DNA of 64,000 nucleotides from Dyadobacter sp. LHD-138 (GTDB taxonomy: Bacteria; Bacteroidota; Bacteroidia; Cytophagales; Spirosomataceae). The position numbers were made by a program, and so were the translations under genes. Shown in pieces: positions 52,772 to 62,388 of this stretch. Within the stretch, counting starts at the first letter, position 1, and each line of letters starts with the position of its first letter. Location: assembly GCF_030929615.1 (NCBI RefSeq), contig NZ_JAVFVU010000003.1, positions 186,001-250,000 on the forward strand. Reading direction: 5' to 3'. The notes below the pieces were generated by a model that made no database searches, was not told the origin of the DNA, and saw nothing but the letters and a program-made list of their open reading frames with translations.

Positions 52772-54247
52772 TCACTTTTTTAACACCTTAAACGTAGATT
52801 TCACCCCCTGAAGACTATATAGGTTAAGCACGTACAGTCCGGCAGGTTGTTGATTTAAAGAAATACCTTTTTCAAAATCTCCTTTTTGTTCCAATACCAC
52901 TTTGCCGTGCACATCCACCACCTGCAATCGTTCTATGTCCTGCCAATCTTCGTTTACCAATTGTACCCGGTCAGTGGTCGGATTGGGATACAGAACCATG
53001 GGTAAGGAAGTAAAAGTAAGACTACGAATTTGTGAAAAAGCGGCGGAACCATCCCGATCTACCATACGAAGGCGGTAGTATTGAATCGATTGGAGAGGTT
53101 TCTGATGGGTAAACGAATAATGGTTTGTTTGCCCACTGTCTCCATGAGACGATAAATTCCCCAGCGTAAGCCACTTACGCGCATCGTTGCTAACCTGAAT
53201 TTCAAAATAATCGGAATTCGCTTCCGCTGTGGTCGTCCAGGTCAACTGAGCGGTATTCCCCTCCGCCTTCACTTTGAAATCGGCCAAGGTGACGGGCAGG
53301 ACTAAACAAGCTGCTTCGATTTGGGCAATGCTATTGCAGCCCAATCCATTATTCTGCACCTGAGTCATTGCGGCTGTGTTTCCCAGGGTCTGACAAATTG
53401 GTTTTACTGCACAGGAAGTCAGTAAAGGATTTTGAATCAACACGAATTGATTCAAAGCTGGAAAATTACCTAAACCTTCCAATGAAGTTAATGAAGTATG
53501 CAAACCGATGCTAAGACTCTGCACAGTACTTAAATTTTCTAACCCCTTGAAATTCGATAAAGCATTATTCCCCTGAAACATTCCCTGGTCCATACGCGTT
53601 AAATTGTGAAGCCCCTGCAAACTAACCAAATTCGGATTCGTACTTAAAACCAAACCTCCCAGGCTTGTCAGGCTTTCAAGTCCTTGCAAACTGTTCAATC
53701 CGTTCCCAAACAACGATAAACCCATGGAGGCCGACGCAAGGTTGTTGAGACCTTCTAAATTTTGCAGCGTAGTGGAATTGTGAATTACGATCATTCGGGC
53801 TTGTGAAATCCCTTCTAACCCCTTAATGGAGGCAAGTACATCATTGTGTGTAATGTTCACATCAAACGTACTGCTATTCAATGGATGCATATTAGAAAGG
53901 GCGGTTATCGAATTTAACAACGTATTGTAACTGATATCCAAAGAACCCAGCGTAGCCAAAGTCCCCAAACCGGCTAAGGTGGTTAAAAGCCTATTACCTG
54001 AAACGGTGAGCTCTCCTTGAATGGAAGTGATACCTGAAAGACCTTGCAAACTGGTAATATTTGACAAAGCAGGTGTAGAAGGGTCTCCAATCGTCAAATT
54101 ACCCGTAATTGTAGTACAACTTGGATAAGCCGTTACAAAGTTGGTCACGTCTTGCTGTGACACCAGGGTAACATTGCCTGTGGGGCATTGCGCCCATCCA
54201 TATAAAGAGACAAGCCATAAGACGAGTAGCAACTGAAGCTTTTTCAT
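52772..54247 (-). CDS. Secreted receptor-L-domain/leucine-rich-like repeat protein with type IX secretion signal
   Basis: I start at the ATG ending at 54247 (MKKLQLLLVLWLVSLYGWAQ), which gives a clean signal peptide; the longer frame adds 19 unsupported residues. The resulting 491 residues carry regular repeats of about 22-25 residues with L-x-G-L and N-P-x-L patterns (GNLTIGDPSTPALSNITSLQ, then LQGLHNLTRMDQGMF), as in receptor L domains. A fibronectin-like region (VTLADFKVKAEGNTAQLTW) and the T9SS C-terminal domain (LYPNPTTDRVQLVNE to the end TFKVLKK) follow. It follows another T9SS protein on the same strand, 53 bp away. Ligand unknown. Confidence 0.85.
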   Translation of the reverse strand: MKKLQLLLVLWLVSLYGWAQCPTGNVTLVSQQDVTNFVTAYPSCTTITGNLTIGDPSTPALSNITSLQGLSGITSIQGELTVSGNRLLTTLAGLGTLATLGSLDISYNTLLNSITALSNMHPLNSSTFDVNITHNDVLASIKGLEGISQARMIVIHNSTTLQNLEGLNNLASASMGLSLFGNGLNSLQGLESLTSLGGLVLSTNPNLVSLQGLHNLTRMDQGMFQGNNALSNFKGLENLSTVQSLSIGLHTSLTSLEGLGNFPALNQFVLIQNPLLTSCAVKPICQTLGNTAAMTQVQNNGLGCNSIAQIEAACLVLPVTLADFKVKAEGNTAQLTWTTTAEANSDYFEIQVSNDARKWLTLGNLSSHGDSGQTNHYSFTHQKPLQSIQYYRLRMVDRDGSAAFSQIRSLTFTSLPMVLYPNPTTDRVQLVNEDWQDIERLQVVDVHGKVVLEQKGDFEKGISLNQQPAGLYVLNLYSLQGVKSTFKVLKK

Positions 54248-54300
54248 AAGAATAGAAATAAATTGTAAACAATAAGAATGATGCTGTTGCACAGTCACTT

Positions 54301-55959
54301 TCACTGTGAAACAAGTTTCCGTATCATGGTCTTCTTTTCATTTTCAAAACGGACCAGATGGAGCCCCTCTGGCAATTGATCCACTCCTATTTTATTCATT
54401 CCTTTTTGCATCACCTTACTTTCTCTTCGCATGACTTTACCCGAAGGGTCTAGAACGGAAACGGTCCAACGCCCAGCCTCCGTAGTAAACAGATCCACCG
54501 CAGTAGCCCCCCCAAGCGCTGGATTAGGGTAGAATGGCCCCAGGATAGCCGATTGATCCGCGTCATGCATGCCGCTACCCACATAAATGATGCTGGAATA
54601 GGTGAAGGTTCTGTCCGTATCCATCATTTTTAATCGGTAATAAGCGTCCCCTTTGGCGTAGGTATCGTCAAACGAATAGGTTTGAAGGGCACCACCCTTG
54701 ACGGCACCCCGAACAGATCCAATAGTTTCAAAAAACTTCGCATCTACGGATCGCTCCACGTCAAAGCGGTCGAAGTCCTTTTCATCGGAGGTCACCCATT
54801 TCAATTGATTTTGATCCTCCAATCCTTTTTTTCCGGAGAAGGAAATCAGTCTGACCGGCAGTGGCTTAACCGTATACCCGAATGGAATTGTATGGGAGCA
54901 CCCCCCAACGGTGGGTTCCACCTGCACATAAAGGGTTATCGGGCCAGGGGGTAAATCTGGATTGGGGGCAAAGGTATTGGTAGACTGGGTATAGGTCCCT
55001 GCGCGTTCGGTTACATCCTGATCGAGGTAAATACCTTCAATGATTTCGTTCACCTGAGGGCCCAAGGAAAAAATGGGGTCCGCATGATCGGTTATACCTA
55101 CATGATTGTTGGTATACGCGCCATTTAAAGATCCATATTTTGCCAACCCATTGTTGGTAAATCGGGTAGACTGGGCATTCAATGGTCCCGCCATATAGAC
55201 AAACCCTGAATTCGTAAACGAACCGAGCGTGGCGGAAACAGAACCAACCACCATGATCCCACAGGGTTGATTGAGTACAGTTCCGCCACTCATAAATTCG
55301 CCCGACATTTGCACAACCCCATAATTCGTAAAACTACCGGAAGAGGTTGTTATATAAGCCCCATATCTCCCTTTCGAAATAAGCATCCCCCGGTTAATAA
55401 ACTGACCCTGATCGTAATACTGTATATCAATTTCCGAATCCAAGGTGACCCTTCCGGTTCCATAGTTGGTAAAAATTCCCGTACTGGGCATGAAGTAAAC
55501 AATGGCCTCTCCGGGCACCTGGATATCCATAGAGGCATGATTATGAATCTGGACCTGCCCAAAAAAGGAAAAGCCTCCAGGCCTAATTTCCGAACCTATT
55601 TTGGTTTTTCGCATCACGATGGTCCCATGATTATAAATGGTAGCCATTTCCAATAAAGAATAACGCTTCGTATTCGCCGAAGTCCTGATCACATTCAACG
55701 AGGCTCCCTGATCTACGGTTAATGTGGATCCATTCTTCATTTCCAAATCATTGATGGTAACCGTGGTCCCATTGATGATCCGAGGTGCATTCGTCACATT
55801 AAAAAGAGTAACATCGTCACCAGGGCCGGGAACGCCGGATGGAGACCAATTGGAGGCCGTGTTCCAATCTAAACTGGTAGCCCCCGTCCAGTTTTTAGAC
55901 ACAGCCGATGCTTGGAAATCTAACAGCAGCATGAAAAGAAAGAGACAGAAATATTTCAT
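54301..55959 (-). CDS. Secreted beta-helix-like protein with type IX secretion signal
   Basis: The start is taken at the ATG ending at 55959 (MKYFCLFLFMLLLDFQASA), which gives a signal peptide; the 15 upstream codons are not protein-like. The 552-residue product begins with NWTGATSLDWNTASNWSPSG, a motif common at the head of Bacteroidota secreted repeat proteins, followed by a parallel-beta-like region rich in short strand and NYG/NNG turns (about 60-330). Then come an Ig-like part, a fibronectin-like segment, and the T9SS C-terminal domain (FYPNPALGGATAVDL to MIRKLVSQ). It and the following gene are likely co-transcribed and may be targets of the hybrid regulator upstream. Confidence 0.85.
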   Translation of the reverse strand: MKYFCLFLFMLLLDFQASAVSKNWTGATSLDWNTASNWSPSGVPGPGDDVTLFNVTNAPRIINGTTVTINDLEMKNGSTLTVDQGASLNVIRTSANTKRYSLLEMATIYNHGTIVMRKTKIGSEIRPGGFSFFGQVQIHNHASMDIQVPGEAIVYFMPSTGIFTNYGTGRVTLDSEIDIQYYDQGQFINRGMLISKGRYGAYITTSSGSFTNYGVVQMSGEFMSGGTVLNQPCGIMVVGSVSATLGSFTNSGFVYMAGPLNAQSTRFTNNGLAKYGSLNGAYTNNHVGITDHADPIFSLGPQVNEIIEGIYLDQDVTERAGTYTQSTNTFAPNPDLPPGPITLYVQVEPTVGGCSHTIPFGYTVKPLPVRLISFSGKKGLEDQNQLKWVTSDEKDFDRFDVERSVDAKFFETIGSVRGAVKGGALQTYSFDDTYAKGDAYYRLKMMDTDRTFTYSSIIYVGSGMHDADQSAILGPFYPNPALGGATAVDLFTTEAGRWTVSVLDPSGKVMRRESKVMQKGMNKIGVDQLPEGLHLVRFENEKKTMIRKLVSQ

Positions 55960-56057
55960 CGTCGAGAATAGAATGATATCTACAAAATTCGACTTTTCTC
56001 CCAAAATGGCGTTAACACATATCCGGCATCCTCTTGCTCATTTCCAGCATTGCGTAA

Positions 56058-56094
56058 AAAAAATGCCCCAAATTCGGCTATTGGAGCATTTTTT
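56058..56094 (-). terminator. Terminator after the hybrid two-component gene
   Basis: AAAAAATGCCCCAA (56058-56071) and TTGGAGCATTTTTT (56081-56094) pair over 14 positions with a single mismatch and a 9-base loop. On the minus strand the stem ends in a T-run. It lies 17 bp beyond the regulator stop, so the two secreted-protein genes have their own promoter. Confidence 0.82.
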
Positions 56095-56110
56095 ACCATT
56101 CAATCTGTCC

Positions 56111-59100
56111 TTATGGGTAATCAGAAGGTAAACGATCATACTTCTGCTGAAATACTTTGGTGAAATAGGAAAGGCTTTCAAATCCGGTTTGATACGCCAC
56201 CTCGGAAACGCTCATTGATTTTTGTGTAAGCAGCTCAGCGGCCTTTTGAAGACGGTATTCCCGAATAAACTCCACGGTGGTCAGATTGGTCAATGCTTTG
56301 AGTTTTCGTAATAACTGAGAGGAGCTCATATTCATTTCTTTGGCTAACTGTTCCACATCAAAACGGCTATTGTTATAGGCTCTCTCCACGATTTGTTTTA
56401 CATTTTTTATAAACGGCGCCTCCAAAGTAGATAATTCTGAGGATATCGGTTGACTGGTCAGCATCGACTGGGTATAGAACTTTTTCAACTGCTCCCGGCT
56501 TGCAATTAAGTTCCGGACCCTGGTGGTAACCTCCATCGCATTGAAAGGTTTCACAAGGTAATCATCCGCACCTGTCTCCAACCCTTCCATACGATCCTCC
56601 AATGTAGCCTTTGCGGTTAGCAATACCATCGGTATGTGACTGGTTCTCTGATTTGTTTTAAGCGCGTGACAAAATTCGAAACCATCCATGATCGGCATCA
56701 TTAAATCACTAATAACCACATCCGGTATCACTTTCAAAGCCAGATCTAACCCTTCCTGGCCGTTGGAAGCTTCCAAAACTTGATAAGTCTTTTCAAAAAT
56801 ACTCCGCAGATAAGTTCGTAAATCGCGGTTATCATCCACAACCAAAAGAATGTTGTCATTTTGATCTGCATAACTTTTTCTTTCTTCAACCCCTGTTGGC
56901 GCCTCCCCTTCCCCAGGCAGCCACGGTTCCAACGCATATTCGCCACCAGACTCGCTCTCTAAACCCAGTCCCTCCTGTTCACGAAGGGGTAAGTATAAGC
57001 AAAATACAGTTCCAACACCCTCTTGACTCTCCACCCGAATGGTACCTTGTAACAAATCCACTAATTCCTTGACTAACGCCAACCCAATGCCAGTACCCTC
57101 ATAACTTCGTTTGACAGAGTTATCTACCTGATAAAAACGCTCAAAGATTTTGGAAAGCTTTTCCGGTGCTATGCCCACACCAGTATCGCTCAAAACTACA
57201 TCTACGCCTGAGGTGCTATAAGAAACCCGCAAATCAACACGGCCCTGGCTTCCTGTAAATTTAAAAGCATTTGAAAGCAGGTTCGTGAAGATTTTTTCTA
57301 TTTTATCCGCATCAAATACGGTCGGGTAATGTTGCCGGTTTTGATCGAAAGAAAAATAAATAGACAAACTTTCCGCATAAGATTGAAACGAACCACCTAA
57401 ATACCGAAGGAATGTCGCGAGATCACCAGGCTGCGGATCAAGTTGCATCTCCCTCGCTTCCAGCTTACCCAAATCCAATAATTGATTGATCAAGGTGAGC
57501 AAGCGAGTCGTGTTCCGCTGAATAACCGGCAGGACTGATTCCTGGGGATATTTCTTACGAAGATCATCCACAGGACCTGCAATGAGGGTCAAAGGAGTTC
57601 TAAACTCATGGGATATACTGGTAAAAAAATTCGTTTTCAGTTCGTCCAGTTCAGCCAATCGGGCTGTTTCCCTTTCTTTAAACCGTATTTGTTTTTCAAG
57701 AAGAGCCCTTTTCATTTGATTCCGATAAAAGCGGTAGAATCCATACCCACCCAATAGGATATAAAACAGATATGCCCACCAGCGAAGATAAAGTGGGGGA
57801 TGGATCCGGATCTTTAGGATCACTGGCTTACTCCACACTTCTCCATTAGCTGTACCTTGTACCCGAAAGGTATATTGACCGTAGGGTATTTGTGCAAAAT
57901 TGGCCAGATGGTCGGTACCTACCTCCACCCACTCCCGATCTATCCCTTGCATTTGATATCGAAAACGATTTTTGGCAGGATTGGTAAAGTCCATCAGGGC
58001 AAATTCGATGGAAACCTGATTCTGATCAAATTCCAGGTCAAGTTCCGATACATATTCTATTGATTCTTTTAATACCTTGCTTTCTTTACCCGGTGTAATG
58101 GTATGATTGTTAATTTTCAATCCCATTATTTTTACAACCGGCTCTTTTTGTTCTTCTTTCATATCGGAAGGGTAAAAAACGGTAATCCCTTTGACTCCCC
58201 CGAAAAGGAGTTCCCCCGTATCTGCGTTAAAATACGAGGCCGTATTAAACTCATCGTCCTGCAAACCATCCGATTTATCAAAATTGGTAAATGCCAACGA
58301 TTTCGGATTCAGTCGGGCAATACCCCTGTTGGTACTCATCCAAAGATTGCCATCCTGCCCTGCCAAAACCCCATAAACAACCCGATTGGGTAAACCACGA
58401 CTTTCATTAAAGTGCTCAAAACTGCCAGACTGCTTATCCAGCCTTTCCAGTCCACCCCCTTTTGTACTCACCCAAAGATATCGATGAGGCTGCAATGGGT
58501 CATCCACCATCCCGGAAACGACGTTTTCGCTTAAACTTTCCTGATCCTTGTTTACGTTACAGTACCGCGAAAATGAAGGAATGCTGTCTAAATCCTTCGC
58601 TTTGATCAAACCGGCCTGTGTCCCAACCCAAAGGCTGTTTGCAGTATCCTCGTAAAGTGCCAGGGTCTCCACCCGCCCTCCAGTCTGGGGTAAAAGGGAG
58701 TTAAAATCAAAAGCAACAAACTGCCCCGTTTGACGATTCAATTTAAGAAGCGTACCGTTCACGAGTCCAATCCATAAATTTCCCCTGCTGTCCTCCATCA
58801 ATCTGGCATTGCGTTGATGCCGCATACCCAAATCAGGCAGTGGAATTTTTTGAATCAATTGCCATTCGGGCGAATATCTTTCCAATACCAGCTGCTGTCC
58901 GTTCCAAATGATAAGCCAAAAATCTCGATTCTTATCTTGGACGAGTGCTTCATGCTGACGGTTTTTCCCATAAAGCAAATTAGGTAAACGTTCCAGCATA
59001 TTTTCACTTTTATTGAGCGCAAAGAAATGGTAGGTAGGTCTGTAATTACCATGAAAAAACACCTTCCCTTCCCGGCTTTGGTAGAGTAAACCGGGAGAAA

Positions 59101-60148
59101 CCAAGGGTAAGTAAGAACGGAAAAAACGTGTATAACGATTTGCCTTAATCAAGCCATATCCCTGATTACTTGCCCAAATATTTCGTTCCCGATCCAAATA
59201 CAAATTATTCACGGGACCGTACACACTCGCTGGATTATCAGAAGCCAAAAATCCATTTACAGCCTTACCTGGAAGCAATGCAGATGAAGTTAATTCCGAC
59301 ATATTTTTGAACAGCCATACATTCCCTCCGTAACAAACCCACACACTCCCATCGCGCAGAATGCCTAACCTAGGAACGAACTGCCGGGGAACAGCTACTT
59401 TTTTGAAAGTATTTCCTCTCCAACACAAAATCTCACCCAAACCTGTCCCCCAATAGTATCCTTCCCGATCCTTCATCACAAAGGTCAATTCGGATAGCAT
59501 CTTTTCCTGGGCATAAAACGCCGCGTCAAAACGATACATACTACGGGCATGTCCCACTTCCAGCGCATGCCGATCGGAAACAAAATCAGGCATTTCGCCA
59601 ATCCCAGTAATCGTTACACGCTCCATTTCACTCCCTTTCCCCTCCTCAATCGCACGCGCCCCAGCCTGAGAAATAACAAAGTAGGTTCCCGGCTGTCTGG
59701 TAATAATCCAAACCCTGCCCTTTGCATCTTCTTTTAAGTAATCAATTCCATAATTCCCTTCTCTTTTTTTTTGCGTATCGAAAACCGCGATATGAGTAAA
59801 TCGGTGTGTTTTTGGATCATAAAGATTCAATCCATCCTTTTCCGTGCCAATCCAGATACGTCCCTTCGTGTCTTCTAAAAGTGCCGTACAAAAGTTTCCC
59901 GAAATGCTGTAAGGGTTATCGGCGTCGCGTGTAAATATTTTAAAATTATAGCCGTCGTATCGGTTTAAGCCGTCTTTGGTAGCAAACCACATAAAACCTT
60001 GCCGATCCTGTATCATGTCGTTGACCATTCCTTGGGACAATCCATCGGAAATGGTAAGCGATTGCCATGCATTCGACTGTCCAACGCATTGAAACGAAAA
60101 ACAAATAAAGCACGATAAACTAATGACAAGTCGGGCAATAAAAGGCAT
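56111..60148 (-). CDS. Hybrid two-component system regulator (HTCS)
   Basis: A 1345-residue one-protein signalling system. The signal peptide is followed by about 14 two-component propeller repeats forming two periplasmic beta propellers (30-660; SDGLSQGMVNDMIQDRQGFM is the classic first repeat), a Y_Y_Y domain (about 690-770), one membrane span (about 780-800), a histidine kinase with His847 (FTSISHEFRTPLTL) and ATP-binding G boxes, a receiver domain with Asp1148 (VVISDLMMPIMDG), and a C-terminal AraC-type helix-turn-helix domain (about 1245-1345). HTCS proteins usually sense oligosaccharides and control polysaccharide loci. Here the neighbours are secreted T9SS proteins rather than SusC/SusD. 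Confidence 0.96.
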   Translation of the reverse strand: MPFIARLVISLSCFICFSFQCVGQSNAWQSLTISDGLSQGMVNDMIQDRQGFMWFATKDGLNRYDGYNFKIFTRDADNPYSISGNFCTALLEDTKGRIWIGTEKDGLNLYDPKTHRFTHIAVFDTQKKREGNYGIDYLKEDAKGRVWIITRQPGTYFVISQAGARAIEEGKGSEMERVTITGIGEMPDFVSDRHALEVGHARSMYRFDAAFYAQEKMLSELTFVMKDREGYYWGTGLGEILCWRGNTFKKVAVPRQFVPRLGILRDGSVWVCYGGNVWLFKNMSELTSSALLPGKAVNGFLASDNPASVYGPVNNLYLDRERNIWASNQGYGLIKANRYTRFFRSYLPLVSPGLLYQSREGKVFFHGNYRPTYHFFALNKSENMLERLPNLLYGKNRQHEALVQDKNRDFWLIIWNGQQLVLERYSPEWQLIQKIPLPDLGMRHQRNARLMEDSRGNLWIGLVNGTLLKLNRQTGQFVAFDFNSLLPQTGGRVETLALYEDTANSLWVGTQAGLIKAKDLDSIPSFSRYCNVNKDQESLSENVVSGMVDDPLQPHRYLWVSTKGGGLERLDKQSGSFEHFNESRGLPNRVVYGVLAGQDGNLWMSTNRGIARLNPKSLAFTNFDKSDGLQDDEFNTASYFNADTGELLFGGVKGITVFYPSDMKEEQKEPVVKIMGLKINNHTITPGKESKVLKESIEYVSELDLEFDQNQVSIEFALMDFTNPAKNRFRYQMQGIDREWVEVGTDHLANFAQIPYGQYTFRVQGTANGEVWSKPVILKIRIHPPLYLRWWAYLFYILLGGYGFYRFYRNQMKRALLEKQIRFKERETARLAELDELKTNFFTSISHEFRTPLTLIAGPVDDLRKKYPQESVLPVIQRNTTRLLTLINQLLDLGKLEAREMQLDPQPGDLATFLRYLGGSFQSYAESLSIYFSFDQNRQHYPTVFDADKIEKIFTNLLSNAFKFTGSQGRVDLRVSYSTSGVDVVLSDTGVGIAPEKLSKIFERFYQVDNSVKRSYEGTGIGLALVKELVDLLQGTIRVESQEGVGTVFCLYLPLREQEGLGLESESGGEYALEPWLPGEGEAPTGVEERKSYADQNDNILLVVDDNRDLRTYLRSIFEKTYQVLEASNGQEGLDLALKVIPDVVISDLMMPIMDGFEFCHALKTNQRTSHIPMVLLTAKATLEDRMEGLETGADDYLVKPFNAMEVTTRVRNLIASREQLKKFYTQSMLTSQPISSELSTLEAPFIKNVKQIVERAYNNSRFDVEQLAKEMNMSSSQLLRKLKALTNLTTVEFIREYRLQKAAELLTQKSMSVSEVAYQTGFESLSYFTKVFQQKYDRLPSDYP

Positions 60149-60542
60149 AAACGTTCAAAACAATAACAATTAACTACCCCTATAAGAAGATATTGCTGGC
60201 AATATACCGAACTTTGGTCACCAACTGGAAAATGTACAATATAGCTACTCCGAGTAGCGGAGTGCAAAAACCAAAGTAAATCAAAAGTCAGAATTTTCCT
60301 ACTCCTGCATACATCAGATGAAAGGACCTGGAAATGGTATGCTGTTTTTCTAGTATTGAGTATTCCGCAAGCAATATGACTGCTCCCCAACCGCACAACG
60401 GGTGCATATTCTACCTATGTATCTAGGCAATTAATTCTTCATCACTTTTTACTAAATTGATTTGTCATTAATTTAAATTTGATGTCATTCCAAATTCAAC
60501 CAATTAAAATAGATTTTCACTTTGAATAGAGATTCCAAAAAA
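60149..60542. promoter_or_regulatory. Divergent promoter region with a palindrome
   Basis: 394 bp between the hybrid regulator and the Crp/Fnr gene. GCTACTC-C-GAGTAGC (60244-60258) is a perfect 7-bp inverted repeat around a single base, a plausible regulator operator 96 bp upstream of the hybrid regulator start. The remainder is AT-rich with no evident gene. Confidence 0.4.
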
Positions 60543-61151
60543 ATGGCAGCACAGCCAGAATTATTAAAAGATTTAGAACTTTTTCGCCACCTTAGTGATG
60601 AGGAGCATGTGGCGTTATCTGCAATATGCAGACTATTGTTTCTACCCAAAAAGTCCAGGCTTGTAGAATCCGGGGAGATGTTCGATCATGTTTTTGTGAT
60701 GACCTCAGGTTTGCTTCGGTGGTATTTTGATTCAGATGAAGGTACCGAAAACAATATTTTTCTAACATCCGAAAAAGAACACGCGATCATCATTGGTATT
60801 CCTGAATTTTATGATGAACAGCGGAAGACAAAGTACAACATAGAAGCGGTGATGGATACACAGTTACTATTGTTTCAAAAAGACGCCTTCGAGGAATTAG
60901 CTTTTCAGTATCGAGGAATTTATCAGTTTTATATTAAATCTCTAAAAATCACAATCGATGCGCTGCGTAATCGAACAGAACAGCTTTGCAGCCAATCGCC
61001 CAACACCCGCTACGAAACCTTTTTAAAAAATCGCTCTTTCATTACAAGAAATGCAAGCCGCAAACATATCGCCAATTTTTTAGGTATCACACCCAATTCA
61101 CTTTCCCGATTGACTGCACGCCTACACAAGAAAACGCACCAAAAAAAATAA
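60543..61151 (+). CDS. Crp/Fnr family transcriptional regulator
   Basis: I use the ATG at 60543; a TTG 21 bp upstream would add seven residues. The 202-residue protein has a cyclic-nucleotide-binding-like beta roll (residues 5-120: LFRHLSDEEHVALSAICRLL, then FDHVFVMTSGLLRWYF) and a short C-terminal helix-turn-helix region (RKHIANFLGITPNSLSRLTARL near 170-195). It lacks the Cys residues of an Fnr iron-sulfur sensor. Many Bacteroidota members of this type have no known ligand. It is followed by the periplasmic-protein/export operon, which it may regulate. Confidence 0.9.
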   Translation: MAAQPELLKDLELFRHLSDEEHVALSAICRLLFLPKKSRLVESGEMFDHVFVMTSGLLRWYFDSDEGTENNIFLTSEKEHAIIIGIPEFYDEQRKTKYNIEAVMDTQLLLFQKDAFEELAFQYRGIYQFYIKSLKITIDALRNRTEQLCSQSPNTRYETFLKNRSFITRNASRKHIANFLGITPNSLSRLTARLHKKTHQKK

Positions 61152-61256
61152 CTTAGGAATACTTTTTCGGAGTTTCTTCGCTCTAATTTTGCACCTACAA
61201 TGAGCTGTAAAACAGCAATTTGAGTTCGGGTACGTAAGATATAAAACGAAAAAACA

Positions 61257-61901
61257 ATGACCAAAAATTTTTTAGGAATAGGCCTACTGAGCTTATTCTT
61301 GATGTTCGCAGGTAACAAGGTAGAGGCCCAATCTCCGGATGCGGAAAAAATGGGCGTCTACTTGACTCAGGAAATGTCATTTCTGAACATGACACCTTTA
61401 CAAGCAGAACAAGTCTATCAAATTAATCTACAAGCAGTTAATGCGGTGGGAAAATTAGAGGAGAAAAGCATTTCTCTGAATTCCACACAATCAGAAAACA
61501 TTAACGATTTTGCTAAAATTCTAAAAGAGAGAAGCCTTGCTTTAAAGGGAATTCTTACGCCTGCACAGTTCCAAAATTTTCAAGAAAATAAAATATTGAG
61601 AGCGGCAGCTTTTAGAACGTTTGTTATGGCACATATGCTTGATTTAACGGAAGATCAACGAATGCCAGTTTTCTATATCAATCAAAATGTGGTTGAAAAT
61701 GTAAGGAAAGATCTGGATGCCTATTTTTTTGCCTCTAATAAAAATAAAAAAAAGAGTGCAGAACGCAAACTACAAAAGGCTTTCAAGAAAACTGACAAAG
61801 ATTTCGACCAAATTCTCAGCCCAAAACAGCGTAAAATCTACCATGAAAATGTCGAAGTTTTGCGTAGATCTTTGCGTGAGGAATATGGGATCAACGACTA
61901 A
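61257..61901 (+). CDS. Spy/CpxP-like periplasmic protein
   Basis: A 214-residue protein with a signal peptide (FLGIGLLSLFLMFAGNKVEA, cleavage near residue 24) and helical, charged mature part. Two segments resemble the LTxxQ motif of Spy/CpxP: LNMTPLQAEQVY near 42 and LTPAQFQNFQ near 100. The basic end is rich in Lys (NKNKKKSAERKLQKAFKKTD). Spy-type proteins are periplasmic chaperones. It starts the gene set leading to the HlyD/TolC export genes and may assist it, which is inference. Confidence 0.6.
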   Translation: MTKNFLGIGLLSLFLMFAGNKVEAQSPDAEKMGVYLTQEMSFLNMTPLQAEQVYQINLQAVNAVGKLEEKSISLNSTQSENINDFAKILKERSLALKGILTPAQFQNFQENKILRAAAFRTFVMAHMLDLTEDQRMPVFYINQNVVENVRKDLDAYFFASNKNKKKSAERKLQKAFKKTDKDFDQILSPKQRKIYHENVEVLRRSLREEYGIND

Positions 61902-61977
61902 TTATTCATCACGTAATCATGATTCGCGGTATTGCCATTCTTGACAATGTCGATACGATCATCAAAACTTATTCACT

Positions 61978-62382
61978 ATGAAAAGGTTACTCACATCACT
62001 GTTCGTATTCTTATGTTTCAGCACTTCGCATGCTTCAACAGGAGCAATTGAGGATAAAATTGCGGACGGAGCGTCTTGGATTATCTTGCTCATTCTACCT
62101 TTTGTCGGCATAATTCTTTTTTGGAAAGCTCATATTTATCCGGAAAAAATTGCGGAGCAGAAAAACCATCCACAATTGAATGCCATCAAAATTATGTGCC
62201 TGCTTTCATTGATTTTTGGAGGCCTCCTTTGGCCTGTTGCTTTGATTTGGGCTAACTACGATTACAAAAAGGAAAGTCCTTCCGCCTCCAATCAAGGAGA
62301 TGATGCTTCTACTTCCGTAACCGGAGAGGAAGTTGAAGAAAACCAAGTATCATTAGAAAAATCACAAAATCCCCAAGTATAA
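61978..62382 (+). CDS. DUF3302 family membrane protein
   Basis: A 134-residue protein. A signal-like N-terminus (MKRLLTSLFVFLCFSTSHAS) is followed by two membrane helices (WIILLILPFVGIILFWKAH near 34-52 and IMCLLSLIFGGLLWPVALIW near 70-90) and an acidic, probably disordered tail (VTGEEVEENQVSLEKSQ). DUF3302 proteins are encoded next to HlyD-type secretion proteins (as YiaW with YiaV in E. coli), and here the HlyD gene follows after 6 bp. Function is unknown, probably an accessory of the export complex. Confidence 0.75.
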   Translation: MKRLLTSLFVFLCFSTSHASTGAIEDKIADGASWIILLILPFVGIILFWKAHIYPEKIAEQKNHPQLNAIKIMCLLSLIFGGLLWPVALIWANYDYKKESPSASNQGDDASTSVTGEEVEENQVSLEKSQNPQV

Positions 62383-62388
62383 GAAATC

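Noticed and set aside
52772..54304. Overlap of the two T9SS genes at 54301-54304
   Set aside because: It arises only from an upstream start; the ATG at 54247 gives the real signal peptide and removes the overlap.
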